From: Streptomyces sp. NRRL WC-3549
GTDB taxonomy: Bacteria > Actinomycetota > Actinomycetes > Streptomycetales > Streptomycetaceae
NCBI RefSeq assembly: GCF_000721935.1
Contig: NZ_KL585403.1
Location: 53,953 to 69,723, forward strand
Length of the DNA stretch: 15,771 bases
Direction: 5' to 3'
A program made the position numbers and the translations under genes. Below are positions 1 through 6,036 of the stretch, in pieces; within the stretch, counting starts at the first letter, position 1; every line of letters begins with the position of its first letter. The notes under the pieces were generated by a model. That model ran no database searches. It saw only the letters and a list, made by a program, of their open reading frames with translations, and was not told the origin of the DNA.

Positions 1-17
1 ATGTGTATAAGAGACAG
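1..17. other. Residual Tn5/Nextera mosaic-end adapter at the contig edge (artefact)
   Basis: The first 17 bases, ATGTGTATAAGAGACAG, are identical to the last 17 bases of the 19-base Tn5 mosaic end used in tagmentation sequencing libraries. They are AT-rich in a window that is otherwise extremely GC-rich, and they put a stop codon (TAA at 8-10) into the frame of the gene that follows. I read this as untrimmed adapter, not genome. An open frame starting at position 1 (MCIRDR...) is therefore not a gene start. Confidence 0.95.
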
Positions 18-19
18 GC

Positions 20-586
20 GTACGTCTGGGCGCGGCCCCCGCGGGCACCGGACGCGGCCCCCTGCTGAGGGCGGCGGCCCGTCCTCTGGTGCGCCTCGGC
101 TCCCGCTACGCCGTACGACGCCGGCGCGCCCTCACCGACGCCGCCCACCCGGCGGCCGGAGACATCCTCAAGTACCTCGCCCGCGGCGACGCCGTACGCC
201 GGGACCTGCGCGACCTCGTGGCCACCCTCCCGCCGCCCGTGGTCCTGCTCGGACACAGCCTCGGCGGCGTCATCTGTCTCGACACCCTGATATCCGGCCG
301 GCTGCCCGGGGTCGAACTGCTCGTCACCGTCGGCTCGCAGGGCCCCTTCCTGTACGAGACGGGAGCGCTGCCCTCGCTCGTCCACCCCGATCCGCTCCCC
401 GGTCACGTCCCGCCGTGGCTGAACCTCTACGACCGCCGCGACCTCCTCGGCCACGCGGCCGAGCCCCTCTTCCCCGGCCGCGCCCACGACGTCGCGACCG
501 ACAGCCGGCAGCCCTTCCCCGTCGCCCACAGCGCCTACTGGAGCGACCCGGCGGTCTACCGCGCGCTCGCGGAGCGTCTCCCGTGA
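20..586 (+). CDS. Alpha/beta-hydrolase (lipase/esterase-like), 5' end missing
   Basis: Cytoplasmic-looking alpha/beta-fold hydrolase; the substrate cannot be told. The frame is open from just after the adapter to the TGA at 584-586, so the gene is cut by the contig edge and the GTG at 89 is probably internal. The nucleophile elbow G-H-S-L-G-G is clear, with the catalytic Ser codon at 257-259. Downstream, NLYDRRD could carry the acid and PVAHSAYW the histidine, giving a plausible complete triad in the last 165 residues. The stop codon overlaps the GTG start of the caspase-like gene by four bases (GTGA, 583-586), so the two are very likely translationally coupled and work together. The family is secure from the GHSLGG motif and overall pattern (PGAP1-like/lipase-like); a role as esterase effector or regulator beside the caspase is inference only. 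Confidence 0.85.
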   Translation, partial: VRLGAAPAGTGRGPLLRAAARPLVRLGSRYAVRRRRALTDAAHPAAGDILKYLARGDAVRRDLRDLVATLPPPVVLLGHSLGGVICLDTLISGRLPGVELLVTVGSQGPFLYETGALPSLVHPDPLPGHVPPWLNLYDRRDLLGHAAEPLFPGRAHDVATDSRQPFPVAHSAYWSDPAVYRALAERLP

Positions 587-1695
587 CCCGCCACGCCGTG
601 CCGCCGGAGCGCGTCGTCGCCCTCGTCGTCGGCATCGAGCGGTACGGCGCCGGGGCGGCCTGGGACCTGCCCGGGCCCGCCCGGGACGCCCTGCGCTTCC
701 GTGACTGGCTGCTGGCGCGCGGGGTGCCGGAGAGCCGCATCCTGCTCCATCTCGCGCCGCTGCCGGGCTCCGAGCCCGGCGCCCCGTTCCGGCCGGCCGA
801 CCACGACAGTCTGCGCCGCGCGCTCGTCACCGACGTACCGGAACGCGGCGGTGACGCCCTGTGGGTCTGGTGGGGCGGCCACGGCGTCCTCGACACGGAC
901 GAACACCTGCGCCTCTACAGCGCCGACGCCACCGTGGCCGACCGGCGCAACATCGACCTCGATTCGGCCCGCGCCCTGTTCAGGACCGACGCGGTGACGG
1001 GCCTGGCCCGGCAGATGTGGATGGCCGACGCCTGCCGGACCTTCGACGAACAGCACCACTTCCCCCAGACGCTGCCCGGTGAACGCCTGCCCATGGGCCG
1101 GCGGGTCCAGGCGCACGAACAGACCGTGATGCTCGCCGCCGGGCGGGGGCAGCGCGCGGCCAACGATCCCGAGCGCCGGCTCGGACTGTTCTCGGACATC
1201 GTTCTGGACTCGCTTCCGGACGATCCGCTGCCCGATCCGGTCCCTCTCCTGGCAGCGGTCGAGGCGAGGATGCACGGGCTGCGGAAGGCCGGTCTCACCG
1301 GTCAGCTCCCCGACTACTTCCTCGCGAGGCCGGGGTGGACGACGACGGGCCCACCGGCCCCCGCCCCACCCGCGCCGGCCGGTGCGGCACCCGCGTCGCC
1401 GGGCCACCCGATGCTCCGTCTCATCGACGCGCTGCTGGCGTATCCCCTGATGAGCGACCGTGACGAACGGCAGGCACTCGTCAACGAACTGCCCGCGGAC
1501 GTCGTGTCCCGGATGCCACGCCACAGCATGCCGCGCACCGACCTGGTGGGGATCCTCCGCACGCTCCGCCCCCGGCCCCGGACGCTGTGGCAGCTGTACG
1601 ACGCCGTCACCCTGCTCGACCCCGACCCCGAGCGCGCCACCGGACTCAAGGGCGCCCTACAGGACTTCGTGGAGGGGACCGGCCCCGGGACGTGA
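583..1695 (+). CDS. Caspase-like peptidase (C14 type) with C-terminal effector-associated domain (EAD2-like)
   Basis: A 370-residue protein. Residues about 10-240 form a caspase-fold peptidase: the opening strand VVALVVGIERY, then WWGGHG with the catalytic His at residue 100, then MADACR with the catalytic Cys at residue 151, both preceded by hydrophobic strands as in peptidase C14/metacaspase-like proteins. A Pro/Ala linker (about 258-275) leads to a helical domain at about 277-365, with a LIDALLAYPLM..R..LV.ELP pattern followed by RTDLVGILRT and LYDAVTLL. It resembles effector-associated domain 2, a death-like adaptor domain described from bacterial conflict systems. The GTG start at 583 is chosen because it overlaps the previous stop and begins just before the first caspase strand. 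No signal peptide or membrane segment is visible. Caspase assignment is strong; EAD2 is pattern recognition and should be tested by profile search. Likely role, by inference: a protease effector recruited through EAD-EAD contact. Confidence 0.85.
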   Translation: MTRHAVPPERVVALVVGIERYGAGAAWDLPGPARDALRFRDWLLARGVPESRILLHLAPLPGSEPGAPFRPADHDSLRRALVTDVPERGGDALWVWWGGHGVLDTDEHLRLYSADATVADRRNIDLDSARALFRTDAVTGLARQMWMADACRTFDEQHHFPQTLPGERLPMGRRVQAHEQTVMLAAGRGQRAANDPERRLGLFSDIVLDSLPDDPLPDPVPLLAAVEARMHGLRKAGLTGQLPDYFLARPGWTTTGPPAPAPPAPAGAAPASPGHPMLRLIDALLAYPLMSDRDERQALVNELPADVVSRMPRHSMPRTDLVGILRTLRPRPRTLWQLYDAVTLLDPDPERATGLKGALQDFVEGTGPGT

Positions 1696-1755
1696 CCGGA
1701 CGGCGTGATCACACGGGTTCCGGGAAGGGGGCCGAGTCGTCATGATGGAGGAAGA

Positions 1756-1774
1756 GGTGGCATCCCGTGCCACC
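1756..1774 (+). promoter_or_regulatory. Hairpin in the leader of the small peptide gene
   Basis: A perfect 7-base-pair inverted repeat, GGTGGCA-TCCCG-TGCCACC (stem 1756-1762 with 1768-1774, loop of five). It lies between the caspase stop and the Shine-Dalgarno of the TTG-start peptide gene. No U-tract follows, so a classical terminator is unlikely. It could set translation or transcript stability of the peptide gene, or be chance in GC-rich DNA. Confidence 0.35.
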
Positions 1775-1796
1775 GCACGCGAAGGGGGAGCGCGCC

Positions 1797-1985
1797 TTGC
1801 ACCAGCCGGTACCCGCCGAGGGCACACCCGACCACATCGAATCCGACCTCATGGACCTGGACTCCGTGCGCCTCGCCGACGTGCGGTGCATCCAGGCCGC
1901 CCCAGCCGGTCCACGTCTGCTCGCGGAGCTCCGGCGGGCGCGGCACAACGCGATGGGCGGCGGGGAACCCGGACGCGCCGAATAG
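1797..1985 (+). CDS. Small 62-residue peptide, possible substrate/precursor of the HExxH enzyme
   Basis: No certain family. The TTG start is preferred because the strong site AAGGGGGAG (ending 1790) sits six bases upstream; an in-frame GTG at 1767 with a weaker AGAGG site would add ten residues. About 52 of 62 codons end in G or C, in line with coding DNA here. The product is hydrophilic and acidic in its first half (DHIESDLMDLDSVRLADVR) and basic in its second half (LLAELRRARHNAMGG). The segment L-D-S-V-R-L-A-D-V-R followed by L-L-A-E-L-R-R loosely resembles the helical leader of FxSxx-COOH (FxsA-like) peptides, whose modification loci contain HExxH-domain proteins, but the defining C-terminal FxSxx is absent and there is no aromatic residue at all. 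It has one Cys (residue 31). It lies 41 bases before the HExxH gene. Precursor role is inference; a chance ORF is not excluded. Confidence 0.5.
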   Translation: MHQPVPAEGTPDHIESDLMDLDSVRLADVRCIQAAPAGPRLLAELRRARHNAMGGGEPGRAE

Positions 1986-2026
1986 CCGGTCCGGCCGAGC
2001 ACGATCCGTCCACGACAGGGAGCGAG

Positions 2027-3775
2027 ATGTACGCCCCGATCCGTATGCCCGGCCCGCTGTTCGACGAGATAGCCGCCGGGGGCGGCTCACCCGAGGCCGT
2101 CGCGTTCCTGGTGCGAGGCGAACGAACCCGTCGCCTCGTGCTGCTGCGCGCGCTCCTGGACCGGCTCGACGCGGACCCCGCCCTCCTCGGCCCCCTGGAC
2201 GCGACCGCGGCCTGGACCGCGCTGGAGGAGGCCGCCACTCGTGCCCCGGGACCGGTCGACGACCTGCTGCTGAGTCCCCAGGTCGGCAGCTGGCTCGCCC
2301 ACACCCTGCGCCGCCTGCACGGCACGGCCTCCGGGCCCCCGCTGTGGGCGGACGCCGGACAGCTCGCCGCCGTCGCCGCGACGGCCGCCGTCCACGCGGG
2401 TACGGAGACCACCCTCCTGCTGCCCGCCCGGGGCGCGTCCGTCAGCCTGCCCGCGCTGGGCATGGTCCGGCTGCCCGGCCCGGACGAGGACGGCTTCCAC
2501 GCCGTGCCGATCGAGGTCCGCGCCGGCCGGATCACGGTCCACGGCCCGCACGGGCCAGGTGTCAGCGTACGGCCGCTCGACGCACCGGAGTCCGCCCACT
2601 GGCTGCCGGTGCACCGGCTTCCGACCGGGCCCGGGATCGCGCCCCGGCGCCTCGGCCCGGACGAACTCCACGCCTGGCAGGACCTCTTCGCGGACGCGGT
2701 GGCACTGCTCCGGCGGGACGCGGACGCCGGCCCCGGAGGCCTGCGGCCCGAGGAGATCAGCCGGATCGTCCCCTGGCAGCCGACGGACCGGGAGAGCGGC
2801 CTGCCCGTGCCGTCCTCGGGACTCAGCGCCTCCACCGGTGACGCCTTCGCCTCCATGGTGATCGCCCGGCCCCCTGACCCCGTCGCGCTCGCCGAGACCC
2901 TCGTCCACGAGTTCCAGCACAGCAAACTGGGCGCCCTGCTCCACCTCTTCCCGCTCATCGAGGACGACGAGCGGGCCGAGCTCCACTACGCGCCCTGGCG
3001 CGCCGACCCCCGCCACCTGCCCGGACTCCTGCACGGCGCCTACGCCTTCGTCGGCGTCACCGGATTCTGGCGGGCCCGGGCCCGCGACACGGACGCGGGC
3101 CCGCGGGACCGGGCGGCGTTCCTCTTCGCGCTGCGCCGGCTCCAGACCCGTATGGTCCTGCGCACCCTGGCCACCCGGGCCCGGTTGACGGTCGCCGGGC
3201 AGCGGCTCGTCGCCCGGCTGACCGGGACCGTCGACGGCTGGCTGCGCGAACCGGTCGAACCCGCCGCCCTGGCCAGGGCCCGGGCCGCGGCCGTCAGCCA
3301 CCGGGTGGAGTGGCGGCTGCGCAACCTGCGCTGCGGCCAGGACGAGCGGGACCGCCTGGCCAAGGCGTGGCGCTTCGGGTCCGTCCCCGTCCGGGGCGGC
3401 GAGCCGCTGGTCGCGCCGGGGCCGGGCGGTTACTGGCAGGACGACCGGTGCGCGCTGTACATGGCGCCGGACACCGCCGCCGGGACCGGGCCGGGCGCCG
3501 ACGCACTGCTGGTCGCGGGGCACCCGCGGGCCGCCCTGTCGGCGTACGCGGCCCGCCTGGCCGCCGGGGGAGCGCCCGGGGCGAGGGTGCCCGCCGGGGG
3601 AGCGCCGGAGGCGGGGGTGTCCGACCCGCACGCGCTGGCGGGCTGGCTCCTCGCCCATACGGCGCTGCGGCCGGCGGACCGGCGCCTGCTGGCCCGGCCC
3701 GAGCGGTCGGCCGCGCTGTTCGGCATGGTGGAACCGGCCCGCTGGGCCGAGGCCGCCCGCTGGCTCGCCGGATGA
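2027..3775 (+). CDS. HExxH-motif protein, alpha-ketoglutarate-dependent peptide beta-hydroxylase type (TIGR04267-like)
   Basis: A 582-residue protein. The N-terminal helical part (LFDEIAAGGGSPEAVAFL followed by RTRRLVLLRALLD) and the core LVHEFQHSKLGALLHLFPL, then APWRADPRHLPGLLHGAYAF, match my memory of the HEXXH motif domain found alone or fused to radical SAM proteins in peptide-modification loci. His294 and His298 of HEFQH are likely metal ligands; His336 in LLHGAYAF is a candidate third ligand. Members of this group have been shown to be iron/alpha-ketoglutarate enzymes that beta-hydroxylate peptide residues. No radical SAM cysteine motif is present, so this is the standalone form. ATG 2027 follows GGGAG (2018-2022) and starts at the family-typical N-terminus; the frame is open further upstream but reads as shadow sequence. 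The tail contains a 10-residue tandem repeat (see 3561-3620). The substrate may be the preceding 62-residue peptide, or a protein encoded off the contig. Confidence 0.75.
   Translation: MYAPIRMPGPLFDEIAAGGGSPEAVAFLVRGERTRRLVLLRALLDRLDADPALLGPLDATAAWTALEEAATRAPGPVDDLLLSPQVGSWLAHTLRRLHGTASGPPLWADAGQLAAVAATAAVHAGTETTLLLPARGASVSLPALGMVRLPGPDEDGFHAVPIEVRAGRITVHGPHGPGVSVRPLDAPESAHWLPVHRLPTGPGIAPRRLGPDELHAWQDLFADAVALLRRDADAGPGGLRPEEISRIVPWQPTDRESGLPVPSSGLSASTGDAFASMVIARPPDPVALAETLVHEFQHSKLGALLHLFPLIEDDERAELHYAPWRADPRHLPGLLHGAYAFVGVTGFWRARARDTDAGPRDRAAFLFALRRLQTRMVLRTLATRARLTVAGQRLVARLTGTVDGWLREPVEPAALARARAAAVSHRVEWRLRNLRCGQDERDRLAKAWRFGSVPVRGGEPLVAPGPGGYWQDDRCALYMAPDTAAGTGPGADALLVAGHPRAALSAYAARLAAGGAPGARVPAGGAPEAGVSDPHALAGWLLAHTALRPADRRLLARPERSAALFGMVEPARWAEAARWLAG
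3561..3620 (+). repeat. Tandem duplication, two 30-base units in the HExxH gene
   Basis: Units at 3561-3590 and 3591-3620 match at 26 of 30 positions; their first 16 bases are identical. In frame they give AGGAPGARVP and AGGAPEAGVS, a flexible Ala/Gly/Pro linker near residues 512-532. The in-frame length and low-complexity product suggest recent slippage in a tolerant linker, not an active-site element. Confidence 0.85.
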
Positions 3776-3854
3776 CGGGGACGGCAGGAGTGGCGGCGAG
3801 CAGCAGCCGGACGTGCCGTGGGGTGTCCTTTCCATGGGGGGACGGAGGATGTAC
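3776..3854. other. Convergent intergenic gap between the peptide region and the sugar operon
   Basis: Seventy-nine bases separate the stop of the HExxH gene (+) from the stop of the GH95 gene (-). A weak imperfect hairpin lies at 3825-3843, with GTCC pairing GGAC at the base but three G-U pairs in the upper stem. It might help end transcription on the + strand; no T-tract follows, so I do not call a terminator. Confidence 0.35.
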
Positions 3855-6036
3855 CTACCGCGGCCCCAGGGTGAGGACGCGGTCCACGCCGGCGGTCAGC
3901 TCCAGCAGGAATGGAGGACCGTCCGGGCGGGGCTCGCTGAGGGCGAACGCGTCGCCCGTGCGCAGATCGACGCGGACGTCACGGGTGGGCCGCAGGACGG
4001 CCGTGGCGCCCGACTCGGACCAGCGCAGGTCCAGTTCGGCGCCGAACCGGGTCCGTACGCCCCGCAGATCGCCGGACGGACAGGCGGCGGGCGGCGCCGG
4101 GAGCAGGACGAGGCGGCCCGGCGTGGACTGGACGAGCGACTCGATGACAGCGGAGGGCAGGGTGTGTGCCGCGTCCGCGTTGTAGACGTCGCGGCAGGGG
4201 TAGTGCGCGCTCATCAGCGAGTCGTGGAAGAAGTCGCCGCCCAGCACCGCGTCCAGCGCCGCCGCCACCCGCGCCGGGTCCCGCAGCCGGGCCGCGATCA
4301 GCGCGTGGTGCAGATGCCCGTGCGCGGAGTCGTTCTCCGCCCCGCGCAGCTCCAGGGCGCGGTGCGCGGCGGCCGCCTCCCGGGGGGTGTCGTACGGGTT
4401 GATCTCGTCCAGCGGCCACACCGGGTAGAGATGGCTCAGATGGCGGTGGTCGTACGTCTCCTCCAGGCCCGGCCAGGCCCACTCCGCGAGCGCCCCGTCC
4501 TCGTTGACCAGGTAGTCGGGCAGCCTGTCGGCGAGCGCCGACCAGTGAGCCGCGGACGGGTGGCCCGGTGCGTGCGCCGCCGCCGTGGTCAGGGCGCGGC
4601 CCGCCGCGATGTCCATGGTGGCGTTGACCGTGCCCCAGCTCGCGTTGGCCGGCCTGTTCTCCGGGGAGTACGACGGGACGAGGGCCAACCGCCCGTCCGG
4701 GTCCTCGCGGGTGAGGAAGTCCTCGTAGAACAGCGCCACCTCGACCAGGGCGCCGGTCAGCCAGGGGTCCGGCGCCCCCGTCGTCACCTCGGCGTGTTCC
4801 AGGAGCGGGCAGCGGGTAGGCGCGCTGGAAGTGCCGGGTGTGCCCCGACTCGCCGTCCGTGTGGGAGGGCGCGACGATGCCCCGCGCCCCGAAGATCGCC
4901 CGCGCGTTGTCCCGCCAGTCCGGCAACTGCCCCTTCACCAGGGTCGCGTGGGCCTCGGTGACCTCGGGCAGGGCCGCCACCGCCGCCGAGGAGATCTGCA
5001 GGTTGAGATTGGCGTTCGTGGTGAACGCCCCGGACCAGGCGGTGTCCCAGTCGCCGGTCCACAGCCCGGTCAGCCGCGGCGGCAGCGTCCCGGAGGCGGA
5101 GAGCAGGTGGTAGCGGCCCGCCGCGAAGAGGCGTTCCAGCAGCGCCGGGCTCTTCGGGCGGCGCAGCAGTTCGCTGCCGGGCAGCTCCCGCTCACCGGCG
5201 GCGTCCCGCAGCGTGAGGGACGCCCTCCCGTACGCCGTGCCGTGCGCGGGCCGGTGCCGGGCGAACAGCGAGGCGTACTCCGCGTCGGGCAGGTCCGCCC
5301 ACAGAGCCCCGGCGTCGGGGCACCCGGTTCCCCGGTGCACCCGGGTCGTCAGCGTCAGAGCGCGCGCCCCCTCGACCCGGATGCCCTCGCCCGCCACGGA
5401 GACCGTGCCGCCGTCGACCCGTGCCACCGTCACCCCGGTGTACGCCAGGTCGCCGTCCGGGTAGCCGACCCGCAGCGCGAGGCGCGCGCCGTTCGGCGTC
5501 AGCGCCGTCGAACGCCCCACCGCCAGCCGCGCCGGGGCGCCGGGCAGCAGGGGATCGAGCCAGATCTCCGCGCCGAGCCCGAGATCGGTGACGTGCTGCA
5601 CGACGACGTCGTCGGTCCGGGACACGAACACCCGGCTGCACCACGCCTCGTACGAGGCGCTGACCTCGCCCGTGGTGAAGTCGAGCTCGCGCCGGTATCC
5701 GGCGACCGCCTCGTGCATGCCCCGGTCGCGGCGGACGCGGGTCTGGAACCCCGGGTGGAAGGGCTGCACCCACATCAGCGGACGGCCCTCGCCGAACTCC
5801 TCGGCCGCCGTCACGTCACCGTCCAGCAGGGCGTCCTGGAGACGGCCGAGCCGGTCGGCCAGCTCCGGCGGACGCACGCCCTCGCTGCCGTTGGGCCGCA
5901 CCAGGAGATGATGGCTGACGATCACCCGGTCGTCCGCCGGATCGCCGTACACCATCGCGCCGTGGCTGCCGTTGCCGCTGAGGAAGGCGTCCTCCCAGCG
6001 GGCGGCGGGGGCCGGTTCCCACGTGCCGTCGATCAT
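3855..6036 (-). pseudogene. GH95 family glycoside hydrolase (alpha-L-fucosidase type), interrupted by a frameshift
   Basis: GH95 enzymes are inverting alpha-1,2-L-fucosidases (some act on alpha-L-galactose). From ATG 6036 the frame reads WEDAFLSGNGSHGAMVYGDP and onward through TGLWTGDWDTAWSGAFTTNA, then leaves the family pattern after HFQRAYPLP. The rest, including LAEWAWPGLEETYDHRHLSH and the C-terminal beta domain, lies in another frame and ends at TAG 3855. Removing one base near 4810-4815 restores HFQRAYPCPLLEHAEV and joins both parts into about 726 residues, normal for GH95. The catalytic-pair candidate N341-x-N343 is before the break; the likely acid Glu (codon 4482-4484, about residue 518) is after it, so the unfixed product would be inactive. 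Cause: real mutation or sequencing error in a G-rich run; I cannot decide. No signal peptide. The start overlaps the GH42 stop (ATGA, 6033-6036), so it is the last gene of the minus-strand operon. Confidence 0.85.

Noticed and set aside
1..582. Open frame running from position 1 into the caspase gene
   Set aside because: It starts in adapter, its product is Arg/Pro-rich shadow of the hydrolase in the other frame, and the caspase domain only begins after GTG 583.
1705..1712. Palindrome GTGATCAC after the caspase stop
   Set aside because: Only eight bases, no second copy and no promoter elements beside it.
1742..2026. N-terminal extension of the HExxH protein
   Set aside because: The frame is open but the translation is Arg/Pro-rich shadow sequence, overlaps the small peptide gene, and the ATG at 2027 matches the family start with a ribosome site.
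3825..3843. Possible terminator between the convergent operons
   Set aside because: The stem needs three G-U pairs and no T-tract follows on either strand.
4795..4830. Programmed ribosomal frameshift in the GH95 gene
   Set aside because: No slippery heptamer or obvious downstream structure is apparent, and GH95 genes are not known to use recoding; mutation or sequencing error is simpler.
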